The notes beneath the pieces are model-generated. The model saw nothing but the letters and a program-made list of their open reading frames with translations. It had not been told where the DNA came from and ran no database searches. Shown here piece after piece: positions 10,226-18,533 of a DNA stretch of 64,000 nucleotides. This DNA comes from Lysobacterales bacterium (lineage in GTDB: Bacteria; Pseudomonadota; Gammaproteobacteria; Xanthomonadales; Xanthomonadaceae). Location: assembly GCA_017302035.1 (NCBI GenBank), contig JAFLEA010000004.1, forward strand, positions 1 through 64,000, written 5' to 3'. Made by a program: the position numbers and the translations under genes. How positions within the stretch are numbered: the first letter of the stretch is position 1; every line of letters starts with the position of its first letter.

Positions 10226-10663
10226 TCAGTTCCCGGCGTCGCGCCGGACCTCGAACCGCCGGATCGACTCGGTCACCAGCGCCTTGGCCTCGGCGGCATC
10301 GCCCCAGCCGTTCAGTTCGACCGGGTTGTGCTCCGCGGGCAGGTCCTTGTAGACACGGAAGAAGGCTTCGATCCGCTGCCGTTCGATCTCCGGCAGGTCG
10401 GCCAGGTCGCGGATCCGCGCATAGGTCGGGTCGATCTTGTCGGTGGGCACGCCGATCACCTTCAGGCCGTCCTCGCCGATTTCGTACTTGGTGAAGCTGC
10501 CGGCGGGGATCTCCACCGCCAGTACAGCCTCGTCCGGCACCTTGGCCGACTGTTTGGCCAGGAACGGATGGCGGATGTGGTCGCTGGCCGAAGCCGGTGC
10601 GACCACCGCTACGGCGAGCAGTGACAAGGCCAGCCAATGCCGGCGACCCGGGCAACGCATCAT
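10226..10663 (-). CDS. secreted inorganic pyrophosphatase lacking its catalytic core (internal deletion)
   Basis: The 145-aa frame has a signal peptide (LALSLLAVAVVAPASAS) and then the start of a family I soluble pyrophosphatase (AVEIPAGSFTKYEIGEDG). It jumps directly to the C-terminal part (KVIGVPTDKIDPTYARIRDL and beyond). The ~75-80 residues that normally lie between, holding the DRF, YP.NYG and DGDPxD motifs with the metal-binding aspartates, are absent. The frame is intact, with AAGGAG before ATG at 10663. The product should be inactive as a pyrophosphatase. It is last in the phosphate-scavenging gene set. It could be a true deletion or an assembly collapse. Confidence 0.75.
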   Translation of the reverse strand: MMRCPGRRHWLALSLLAVAVVAPASASDHIRHPFLAKQSAKVPDEAVLAVEIPAGSFTKYEIGEDGLKVIGVPTDKIDPTYARIRDLADLPEIERQRIEAFFRVYKDLPAEHNPVELNGWGDAAEAKALVTESIRRFEVRRDAGN

Positions 10664-10739
10664 CGATGGCTCCTTCGGGATCGGCGGCGATGGCCGGAGC
10701 GGGACCCGCATGCAGGCCCTGCGCGCTCATCGCGGAGGT

Positions 10740-12131
10740 TCATTCCCAGCAGCGGTCCGCGCGGCCCTTGGGGGTCGCCGCACGCGTGCAGGTACGCTCA
10801 TCGATGCGCCCTTCCGGCAGCTCGACCCGCCTGCGGTCCTGGCCGTCGCCGACCAGTTCGAAGGCGTCGTACAGGCGCCCGGTCGCGGTGCGCGCTTCAT
10901 AGCGCAGGCGATCGCCCTCGATGCGCAGCACCTGGAACAACTGGGTGTCCTCGGCCACCGGCGCCATTTCCCTACGCGCCTCGGGCGAGAGCCGGTACTG
11001 CTTGGGACCGGCCACGCTCACCACGTATTGCGGGGTAGCCTGGCCGGACACCGGTCCGCCGCGGCGTCCGTACACGTGATCGTGGCCCTGCAGCACCAGG
11101 TCCACGCGATGGCGCTCCAGCACCGGCAGGATCTCGCGGCGCAGGATCGCGTTGTCGCGATCCTGGCGGGGCGAGAACATCGGCTGGTGAACCATCGCGA
11201 TGTTCCAGCGCCGCGGGCTGTCGGCCAGCACCTGGTCCAGCCATGCGGCCTGCGCGCGCGCCGTTCCCAGGTCGAGCGCGGACGTACCGTCGAGCACCAC
11301 GATCCGCGCATCCTGGATGTCGAACCAATAGCTGGTGCCGGCGACGCCTTCGGCGCCATTGCGCGGCAGGGCGAAGCTCGGCGGCCAGTGCGCGCCCAGG
11401 ACCCGGCGCTCCTGCGGGGTATCCTCGAATTCTTCGAAGTACTCGTGGTTGCCTGCCGCCGGCGCGACCAGCATCGAGGTCGGCAGCGGCCCGTTGGCCT
11501 CGAACCATTCGCCCCATTCGTTGTCGTCCTCGCCGTCGCCACCGCTGACCAGGTCGCCGGCGAACAGCGCCAGGCGCGCGTCGGGCGCGTGGCGCATGCC
11601 TTCGCGCACCACCCGGGTGACGTGGCTGACGTTCTTGTTCTGGGTGTCGCCGAAGTACAACAGGGCCAACGGCACGCCCGGCGCGGCGGCGGTGCGCGTG
11701 TGGTGCCATGCGCTCCAGGTACCGCCGCCCTGAACCCGCCAGGCGTAGAGCGTGTCCGCCTGCAGGCCATCGACATCGGCGCGATGGTGGTGGCCGACGC
11801 CGTTGTCGGTCTCCAGCACGCGGGTGACCGCACGCACCCGGCGCGGCTGGCCCATGTCCGGGGAATCACCGGCGACCGCGATCTCCAGCAACGGCGCCTG
11901 CACGGATGCGTCCGTGCGCCAGGCCACTGCGAAGCCGCGGGCGGCATCCTGTGCCGGCGACACGACGATGCGGTCGGGGAACACGCTCGGCGCATAGCGC
12001 AGCACGCCGGCGGGAACCCGCGTGTTCGGTTCCGCCTCGCGGGCCGCATCCTCGGCCGCCCGTACCGGACCGGCCAGGAACGACAGCGCCAGCAGCAGCC
12101 AGGCGGAGGCGGAGGCCGCGTCGCGCCTCAA
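10740..12131 (-). CDS. secreted purple-acid-phosphatase-like metallophosphoesterase
   Basis: Exported phosphomonoesterase of the calcineurin-like superfamily, ~463 aa. After a signal peptide (WLLLALSFLAGPVRA) comes a fibronectin-III-like domain (VLRYAPSVFPDRIVVSP through LYAWRVQ). The metal-binding blocks YFGDTQNKN, GDLVSGG, AGNHEY, VHQPMF and GHDHVYGR follow. The likely start is TTG at 12131, overlapping the phytase-like stop with GGAG 9 nt upstream; GTG at 12140 is the alternative. Coupling to the phytase-like gene suggests it removes phosphate from partly dephosphorylated inositol phosphates or other organophosphates. Confidence 0.85.
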   Translation of the reverse strand: MRRDAASASAWLLLALSFLAGPVRAAEDAAREAEPNTRVPAGVLRYAPSVFPDRIVVSPAQDAARGFAVAWRTDASVQAPLLEIAVAGDSPDMGQPRRVRAVTRVLETDNGVGHHHRADVDGLQADTLYAWRVQGGGTWSAWHHTRTAAAPGVPLALLYFGDTQNKNVSHVTRVVREGMRHAPDARLALFAGDLVSGGDGEDDNEWGEWFEANGPLPTSMLVAPAAGNHEYFEEFEDTPQERRVLGAHWPPSFALPRNGAEGVAGTSYWFDIQDARIVVLDGTSALDLGTARAQAAWLDQVLADSPRRWNIAMVHQPMFSPRQDRDNAILRREILPVLERHRVDLVLQGHDHVYGRRGGPVSGQATPQYVVSVAGPKQYRLSPEARREMAPVAEDTQLFQVLRIEGDRLRYEARTATGRLYDAFELVGDGQDRRRVELPEGRIDERTCTRAATPKGRADRCWE

Positions 12132-13288
12132 CGCCTGCACTCCGGCAGGTCCAGGGCCCGGGCGATGTCGCGCCAGTCGAATGCCGACACGCCCTCGTCC
12201 AGGTTCGACGCATAGAACACCCCTTGCGGGAACCGCCCGTCGCCGCGCTCGTCCAGCCACACGCCATCGGTCAGGCCGGTGCGTTCGCCCGCGAACGAGC
12301 CCACATGCTCCAGGGTCGTGCGCTCGAACAGGTGGAACACCGTGCGGTCGGCGAACTGGTCGCTGGCGACCCACCAGCCGCTGCCATCAGCGCAGCGCAA
12401 CAATGCGATGCCCTCGGCCTGGGCCACATAGGTGCCTACGCCGACATCGCGGCCCAGGTACCTGCCCTGCAGGTCGTACTCGCGCAGGCCGGTACCGGTG
12501 GCCACGTCTTCTTCGGCGATGAGCAGGCGATTGTGCTGCACGTCGCCGAACAGCGATTCGGGAATGCGGATCGCACCGGCGGGGCTGGTATCGCCGAAGG
12601 TCCCGGCCGGAGTGGCTGCCCAGCGGCCATCGACCTGCCTGACCTCGTAGCGGCGGAAGCGGCGGTCGAGTCGCTGCAGCGGCGGGAGGATGTCTTCCCC
12701 CTGCGCGTCCTCGCCGGCCATGTAGGCGTCGCTGACCAGCACCTCGTACCCACCCTCGATCGGCCTCGTCCACAGTCCGTAGGGCTTCTGCAGCTCGTCC
12801 TGGCCGAAGGCCAGCAGCGGGGCGAAGTCCGGCAGGCCGAACATCTGCACGCGGTGGTTGTCGCGCTCGACCACGAAGGCGTAGCGGTCGTCGACGGTGG
12901 CGATGCCGTTGGGTCGACTGAGCTGGCCCGGCCCGGCGCCCGGTCCGGAGACCGTGCGCAGGCGCTCGCCGCTGTCGCCGTCGTACACCACCAGCTGGTC
13001 GGCCGCCTTGGCGGTGGCTACCAGAGCCAGGCGGCCGTCCTGCAGCCAGCTGGCCATCGAATCGATGTTGTCGTCAGGTGAAGCGGAGGAGACGAAGGCT
13101 TCCCGGACCACCACGTGCGGCACGTCATGCCGGCTCAGCAGCGCGTCACCGTCGTCATACCGGTCCGGCTCGCGGTCGGCGGCCTGGGCGGTGGCCGCCG
13201 CATCGGCGGCAGGCGTGTCCTCGGGCCCGGCGGAACAGCCAGCGAGCAACAACACCGCCAGCGACATCGGAAGGTAACGTGACAGCAT
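12128..13288 (-). CDS. phytase-like beta-propeller lipoprotein
   Basis: A 386-aa lipoprotein with lipobox LLAGC. The C-terminal half matches the beta-propeller phytase layout: LLIAEEDV, then AQAEGIAL, a W-V-A-S-DQF strand, TDGVWLDE, FPQGVFYASN and FDWRDIARAL. The N-terminal DDPA block of classical phytases is replaced by SSASPDDNIDSMASW, and one blade is NHL-like (LSRPNGIATVDDRYAFVVER). Substrate is therefore probable, not proven. The start at 13288 gives a clean lipoprotein signal. It is divergent from a TonB receptor, the pairing reported for phytate-using Xanthomonadaceae, and translationally coupled to a metallophosphoesterase. Confidence 0.75.
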   Translation of the reverse strand: MLSRYLPMSLAVLLLAGCSAGPEDTPAADAAATAQAADREPDRYDDGDALLSRHDVPHVVVREAFVSSASPDDNIDSMASWLQDGRLALVATAKAADQLVVYDGDSGERLRTVSGPGAGPGQLSRPNGIATVDDRYAFVVERDNHRVQMFGLPDFAPLLAFGQDELQKPYGLWTRPIEGGYEVLVSDAYMAGEDAQGEDILPPLQRLDRRFRRYEVRQVDGRWAATPAGTFGDTSPAGAIRIPESLFGDVQHNRLLIAEEDVATGTGLREYDLQGRYLGRDVGVGTYVAQAEGIALLRCADGSGWWVASDQFADRTVFHLFERTTLEHVGSFAGERTGLTDGVWLDERGDGRFPQGVFYASNLDEGVSAFDWRDIARALDLPECRR

Positions 13289-13501
13289 GCTTGGCTTCCC
13301 CGGGACATGGGCCATCTCGGGCCGCAATCCGGCCCACGCCGCAATCGTATGAAGCGATTGTGACAATTCGAAGTAGGCGACCGCGGGAATGCGGGCCGGC
13401 TCCCGTTTCATCATTTCGAAATATCCGTGTGTGAAGGTTTCGTTGGGCCCAGCCTGCCACGGGCATGGGCGCTCCCTCTCCGCCAACGAAGCCGCCCACT
13501 C

Positions 13502-16324
13502 ATGAATCCGAAACTTTCCGCCGTCGCCACGGCGATCGCCATCGCGCTCGCACTCCCGGCCATGCCCGTGCACGCACAGAGCGCCCCCGTCATCGCCCAG
13601 GCGGCCAGCGCCGGCACCGTGATCGGCCAGGTCAAGGAGGCAACGCACGGTGTGTATCTGCAGGGCGCCAGGGTCACGGTCGACGGCAAGCAGGCGGTCA
13701 CCGAACGCGACGGCAGCTTCCGCATCGCCGGCCTCGCCCCGGGCCGCCACCAGGTCACGGTCGACTTCCTCGGCTACCAGTCGCGCCAGTTCGAGATCGA
13801 AGTGGACGCCACCAGCGGCGTGCGCGTGGACCTGGCCCTGTACAGCACCACCAGCAACGCCGATGCGGTCGCGCTGGACAAGGTGGAAGTCCGCGGCATC
13901 CGCGATGCCCAGGCCCTGGCCCTGAACCAGCAGCGCAGCGCGGTGAACTACACCAACGTGGTCTCGGCCGACCTGCTGGGCCAGTTTCCGGACAACAACA
14001 TCGCCGAGTCCACCCAGCGCATCCCCGGCGTCTCGATCGAGCGCGACCAGGGCGAAGGCCGCTACGTGACCGTGCGCGGCGCACCCAAGGAGTTCACCAC
14101 CGTCACCATCGACGGCGTGCCGCTGGCCAACCCGGACTCCACCACCCGCGGCGTGGAGCTGGATACCATTCCATCCGATGTGATCTCGGCCCTGGAAGTG
14201 ACCAAGGCCATCACCCCGGACATGGATGGCGACGCCATCGCCGGCAACATCAACATCCGCACCAAGAGCGCGCTGGATCGCGACGGCCTGACCCTGAACG
14301 CCTCCATGGGCCTGGGCAAGTACCAGCTCGGCAACGGCGCCAACGAACGATTCAATGCCACCGTCGGCCAGCGCTTCGGCGGCGACGGGAACATCGGCGT
14401 GTTGATTTCCGGTTCGCACAGCAAGCAGGGTCGCTTCACCGACAACGTGGAGACGCTGTACCAGCGGCTTTCCGATGGCCGCATCCTGCCGACCGAGGTC
14501 CAGGTCAAGGACTATGAAGGCACCCGTACCCGCACCGGCCTCACCGGCCGCTTCGACTTTCGCATCGATCCGGGCAACCTGGTCTATTTCGTCGCTTCCG
14601 ATGCGAACTTCAGGGATCACGAATTCCGCGACAACCTGATCATCGCCATGGACCAGCACACTGCCGGCTCCACCCAGACCAAGGGCAACGTCAGGGCCAC
14701 CTTCGACAAGGAGCTGCGCGAGCGCACCTACGACAAGAACATCCGCACCTACAACCTGGGCGGCGAGCACTACGTCGGCGACCTGTGGAAGTTCGACTGG
14801 CAAGCCGCGCGGAGCGAGGCCGAGAAAACCACCGACCCGCGCATGCAGTACATCTTCCGTTCCACGGTCCGCCCGAAGATGGACTACGACTATTCCAACC
14901 CGGACTTCCCGGTATGGACCATCCTCGGTCGCCCGGATGCGCCGGCCACCGGCGTCAACCTGCCCGAAGGCTGGTTCGGCTTCCGCCGCCTCAACGAACG
15001 CAGCGAGTTCAGCAGCGAGGACGAGACCGGATTCCGCTTCGATGCAGACCGCTCGCTGCCTTCGTTCAGCGATGCCGGCAACCTGAAGTTCGGCGTGCGC
15101 GCCCGCCAGCGCGAAAAGATGTTCGACGACGAGCGCAACCGCAACAGTTCGGCGGCCGACTTCAACAAGCTCGGCGTCAAGATGTCCGACATGCTCTGCA
15201 ACGAGTACTCGAACAACTTCGGCTTCTTCCTCACCGGCCGGCGCTTCTGCCGCAACACCTTCGACCGCTGGGCGGGCCCGCTGCTCGACAGCGCCAACAA
15301 GGTGCGCCTGGTCCCGGATTCGATCACCGGCGACTACCGCGCCGAGGAAGACGTCAACGCGGCCTACGTGCGCCTGGATGGCCAGTGGAACAAATTGACC
15401 ATGATCGCCGGCGTGCGCTACGAGGGGACCAGGACCCGCGGCGAGGCGGCGCAGTATGACGAAGGAAGCGGCAACGTGACCCAGCGCACCGGCGGGCGCA
15501 ACTACAGCCATGTGCTGCCCAGCCTGCACTTCCGCTACGAGATGGGGGACAACGGCGTGTTGCGCGCATCGTATTCCACGGGCCTGAACCGCCCGGACTT
15601 CATGCACGTGGCGCCGTACCGGATCCTCGGCGAGGTCGACGGCTCGGTCGTGGAAATCTCCGAAGGAAACCCGGACGTGAAGGCGGCCTTCGCCCACAGC
15701 CTGGACCTGTCCTACGAGTACTACATCCGACCGCTGGGCCTGCTCTCGCTGGCTGCGTTCCACAAGCGCATCGACGACCCGCTGTTCATCGCCACCCACG
15801 ACATGGATCTCGCCGGCGGCATCGTCCAGCGGATCACCCGCGCCGAGAACGGCCGCAACGGTCGCCTGGAGGGCGTCGAGCTGGCCTGGCAACAGACCTT
15901 CGACCGCCTGCCGGCACCGTTCGACGGCCTGGGGTTCTACGGCAACTACACCTACGCCAGGTCGCGCGCCGAACTCCCCTTCGGCGCGGGCAGCACCGAA
16001 CTGCCGGGCACCTCGCGCACCAACTACAACCTGGCCCTGACCTACGACAAGTACGGCATCAACGCGCGCCTGGCCTACAACTACCGCTCGAAGTTCATCC
16101 AGACCTTCGATGTCGTCTCCCCGGAGCTGAACGTGTACTGGGACGACCGGGCCAGCCTGGACCTTTCCGCGGAATACGAACTCGGCCGGCAATGGGGCCT
16201 GTTCCTGGAAGCCAACAACCTGACCAACGTCACCCAGGTCCGCTTCCAGGGCGAACGCGCGCGGGTGCTGGAGATGGAGCAGTTCGGCCGTTCCTGGCTG
16301 GCGGGCTTCCGCTACAAGTTCTGA
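13502..16324 (+). CDS. TonB-dependent outer-membrane receptor (TonB-Xanth-Caul type)
   Basis: A 940-aa outer-membrane active transporter. Signal peptide (residues 1-25), a carboxypeptidase-regulatory-like Ig domain (about 38-115, GQVKEATHGVYLQGARVTVDG), and a TonB-box-like segment (ALDKVEVRG, ~123-131). A plug follows (NVVSADLLGQFPDNNIAEST, VRGAPKEFTTVTIDGVPLA), then a beta-barrel ending in the aromatic residue of FRYKF. It is divergent from the phytase-like/phosphatase genes across 213 bp. That gap contains a 6-bp inverted repeat (CAATCG...CGATTG) near 13340-13360. Import of phytate or inositol phosphates is inferred from the neighbours. Confidence 0.92.
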   Translation: MNPKLSAVATAIAIALALPAMPVHAQSAPVIAQAASAGTVIGQVKEATHGVYLQGARVTVDGKQAVTERDGSFRIAGLAPGRHQVTVDFLGYQSRQFEIEVDATSGVRVDLALYSTTSNADAVALDKVEVRGIRDAQALALNQQRSAVNYTNVVSADLLGQFPDNNIAESTQRIPGVSIERDQGEGRYVTVRGAPKEFTTVTIDGVPLANPDSTTRGVELDTIPSDVISALEVTKAITPDMDGDAIAGNINIRTKSALDRDGLTLNASMGLGKYQLGNGANERFNATVGQRFGGDGNIGVLISGSHSKQGRFTDNVETLYQRLSDGRILPTEVQVKDYEGTRTRTGLTGRFDFRIDPGNLVYFVASDANFRDHEFRDNLIIAMDQHTAGSTQTKGNVRATFDKELRERTYDKNIRTYNLGGEHYVGDLWKFDWQAARSEAEKTTDPRMQYIFRSTVRPKMDYDYSNPDFPVWTILGRPDAPATGVNLPEGWFGFRRLNERSEFSSEDETGFRFDADRSLPSFSDAGNLKFGVRARQREKMFDDERNRNSSAADFNKLGVKMSDMLCNEYSNNFGFFLTGRRFCRNTFDRWAGPLLDSANKVRLVPDSITGDYRAEEDVNAAYVRLDGQWNKLTMIAGVRYEGTRTRGEAAQYDEGSGNVTQRTGGRNYSHVLPSLHFRYEMGDNGVLRASYSTGLNRPDFMHVAPYRILGEVDGSVVEISEGNPDVKAAFAHSLDLSYEYYIRPLGLLSLAAFHKRIDDPLFIATHDMDLAGGIVQRITRAENGRNGRLEGVELAWQQTFDRLPAPFDGLGFYGNYTYARSRAELPFGAGSTELPGTSRTNYNLALTYDKYGINARLAYNYRSKFIQTFDVVSPELNVYWDDRASLDLSAEYELGRQWGLFLEANNLTNVTQVRFQGERARVLEMEQFGRSWLAGFRYKF

Positions 16325-16348
16325 CCATCGCGCCATGCGGCATCGCGG

Positions 16349-16384
16349 GGGCCGGGTCCGGTTCGGACTCCGGCCCTTTCCTTT
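16349..16384 (+). terminator. rho-independent terminator after the TonB receptor gene
   Basis: A G+C-rich stem, GGGCCGG.GTCC with GGACTCCGGCCC (one bulge) and a short GTTC-type loop, followed by TTTCCTTT. It lies 24 bp after the receptor stop and before upp. Confidence 0.7.
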
Positions 16385-16428
16385 GCATGACCATCGCGTA
16401 ACCTAGGGCGAATAGTCAGGATGCGCCC

Positions 16429-17061
16429 ATGAAGACCGTCGAAGTCCGCCACCCGCTGGTCCAGCACAAGATCGGCCTGCTCCGCGACGCCGCGCTCAGC
16501 ACCAAGGACTTCCGCGAGCTGGTCACCGAGCTGGGTACCCTGCTCGCCTACGAGGCCACCGCCGACCTCGAGACCGAGCCGGCAACCATGGGTGGCTGGG
16601 CCGGACCGGTGCAGGTGCGCCGCATCGCCGGGGCCAAGATCACCGTGGTCCCGATCCTGCGTGCCGGCCTGGGGATGCTGCCGGGGGTGCTGGCGCTGAT
16701 CCCGGCGGCCAGGGTCAGCGTGGTCGGCCTGCAGCGCGACGAGCAGACCCTGCAGCCGGTGCCCTACTTCGAGCGCCTGACCGGGCGCCTGGATGAGCGC
16801 GACGCGCTGATCCTGGACCCGATGCTGGCCACCGGCGGCACCCTGATCGCCACCATCGGCATGCTCAAGCGCGCCGGCGCGCGGCGGATCAAGGGCATCT
16901 TCCTGGTCGCCGCGCCGGAAGGACTTGCGGCGCTGGAAGCGGCGCATCCTGACGTGGAGGTCTACACCGCCGCGATCGACCAGCGCCTCAACGACAAGGG
17001 CTACATCCTGCCCGGCCTGGGCGACGCCGGCGACCGCATCTTCGGTACCCGCGTGGAGTGA
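16429..17061 (+). CDS. upp: uracil phosphoribosyltransferase
   Basis: Salvage enzyme making UMP from uracil and PRPP (cytosolic). The 210-aa protein has the PRPP loop [12 protein letters not shown] and the start [20 protein letters not shown]. The conserved [13 protein letters not shown] segment and the uracil-site C-terminus [17 protein letters not shown] are also present. Length is standard. Monocistronic by layout: a terminator precedes it and the next gene is convergent. A small CCTGCCC/GGGCAGG hairpin without a T-run follows the stop. Confidence 0.97.
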   Translation: MKTVEVRHPLVQHKIGLLRDAALSTKDFRELVTELGTLLAYEATADLETEPATMGGWAGPVQVRRIAGAKITVVPILRAGLGMLPGVLALIPAARVSVVGLQRDEQTLQPVPYFERLTGRLDERDALILDPMLATGGTLIATIGMLKRAGARRIKGIFLVAAPEGLAALEAAHPDVEVYTAAIDQRLNDKGYILPGLGDAGDRIFGTRVE

Positions 17062-17104
17062 GCAGCCTGCCCACGGGCAGGCACGGTCCGCTCCGCCGCC
17101 GGCC

Positions 17105-17518
17105 TCAAGGCGTCATCGTCATCGCCGCCGCGAAGCGCCAGATGCCCATCGCCGCCATCGCCAGCAGCACGCCCAGGGTCAGCATCATCCCGGTCAAGCG
17201 GCCCATCGAGTAGCCGGCCGATCCGCCCAGCCCCAGCGCATGCAGCACGCGCCCGCCCAGCAACAGCAGCCCGCAGGCCCAGAGCGGCCCGGCGCTGGTG
17301 CCGGACAGCTCCAGCAGCGCCAGCATCAGCAGCCCCAGCGGCACGTACTCGGCGAAATTCGCATGGACCCTGACCTTGCGCGCCATCGCCGCATCGCCGC
17401 CGGTACCGATCCCGATCCGGTGGCCCCTGCGGTGCAGGATCACCCGCAAGGAGAGCAGGATGTAGAGCAGGACATGGAGCGAAGCGACCAGCAACGCGAT
17501 ACGGGGCATCGGGGTCAT
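17105..17518 (-). CDS. MAPEG family membrane protein
   Basis: A 137-aa integral membrane protein with about four hydrophobic helices (residues ~6-24, 58-74, 78-96, 104-122). The MAPEG signature region reads RKVRVHANFAEYVPLGLLMLALLEL. The family includes glutathione-dependent detoxification and eicosanoid-type enzymes; the bacterial substrate is not known. The start could be 17518 or the ATG at 17509. It is last in a minus-strand series after the MBL hydrolase gene. Confidence 0.88.
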   Translation of the reverse strand: MTPMPRIALLVASLHVLLYILLSLRVILHRRGHRIGIGTGGDAAMARKVRVHANFAEYVPLGLLMLALLELSGTSAGPLWACGLLLLGGRVLHALGLGGSAGYSMGRLTGMMLTLGVLLAMAAMGIWRFAAAMTMTP

Positions 17519-17576
17519 GTGCGGGTTCCCTGGGCAGGCGTCGATACCGGATTCTGCCAGCCGCGAGGCGCCGATG

Positions 17577-18467
17577 TCAGGCCGCCAGCGGGCAAGCCAT
17601 CAGCTCGGCCAGTTCCGCGGCGGTGCCAAAGCGCCCCTTGGCATCGCGCACCACCTGCGCCAGCGCGCAGTCCGGGTCGTGGGTGAAGAACAGGCGCACG
17701 CCGCGCGCCAGCTTGTCCTCCAGGAATTCGCGCTTCTCGTCGATCAGCAGTTCGGCGTTGCGGTCGTAGCCCATGGTGATGGGCAGGTGCACCCAGGAAC
17801 GGCCCGGGATCAGATCGGCGCAGAACACCACGCCGCCGTGCGCCTGGCCGTCCCCGGCCTGCGGGCCGGCGATCTCGGCCAGCATCAGCCCGGGCGTATG
17901 CCCGTCGCTGAAGGAGAAGCGCACCGCATCACCCAGCGCGCGCGAATGCGGCCCGTCGACGATCTCCAGCCGGCCGCTGGCCTCGAGCAGTTCCGGCAGC
18001 CCCGGGATGAAGCTGGCGCGATCGCGCGGATGCGGATGCCGCGCGCGCTCCCAGTGCGCGGCGCCGACCAGGTAGGTGGCATTGGGAAACAGCAGTTCCG
18101 GCGCGCGGCCCTCGGCCCACGGCGCCAGCAGCCCACCGGCATGGTCGAAGTGCAGGTGGCTGAGCACCACCGCGTCGATGTCCTCGTGCTCGAAGCCGGC
18201 CGCCCGCAAGGATTCGACCAGCACGTGGCGATCCTCCTGCACGCCGTAGCGCTCGCGCAGCTTCGGCTCGAAGAACGCGCCGATGCCGGTCTCGAACAGC
18301 ACCGTCTTGCCGTTGAGCGGACTGGCCAGCAGCGCCCGGCAGGCCAGCTCGATGCGGTTGGATTCGTCCGCCGGCGCCCACTTCTCCCACATCGCCTTCG
18401 GCGCGTTGCCGAACATGGAGCCGCCGTCGAGCTTCTGGGTGTTGCCCTTGATCGACCAGAGTTTCAT
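17577..18467 (-). CDS. MBL-fold metallohydrolase
   Basis: A 296-aa metallo-beta-lactamase-fold hydrolase with the zinc motif in [10 protein letters not shown] (HxHxDH), a later GHTPG histidine, an FCADLIPG aspartate and the FTHDPD histidine. The layout resembles AHL lactonase-type or related hydrolases, but I would not assign quorum quenching from this alone. No signal peptide, so cytosolic. The start [16 protein letters not shown] at 18467 fits the family better than longer in-frame extensions. It follows ggt by 66 bp on the same strand. Confidence 0.88.
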   Translation of the reverse strand: MKLWSIKGNTQKLDGGSMFGNAPKAMWEKWAPADESNRIELACRALLASPLNGKTVLFETGIGAFFEPKLRERYGVQEDRHVLVESLRAAGFEHEDIDAVVLSHLHFDHAGGLLAPWAEGRAPELLFPNATYLVGAAHWERARHPHPRDRASFIPGLPELLEASGRLEIVDGPHSRALGDAVRFSFSDGHTPGLMLAEIAGPQAGDGQAHGGVVFCADLIPGRSWVHLPITMGYDRNAELLIDEKREFLEDKLARGVRLFFTHDPDCALAQVVRDAKGRFGTAAELAELMACPLAA

Positions 18468-18533
18468 GCGCCGGATGCTAGCGGCCGGCCGGTTAAGAAA
18501 CCGCAAGCCGGCCGCCGGATGCGCCACGCAGGT

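Noticed and set aside
13289-16336. Minus-strand frame continuous with the phytase-like gene (over 1000 extra codons)
   Set aside because: It is antisense to the TonB receptor gene; the lipoprotein signal at 13288 marks the real start.
17577-18467. MBL hydrolase as a quorum-quenching lactonase
   Set aside because: The zinc motif is shared by many MBL families; nothing in the context supports AHL hydrolysis.
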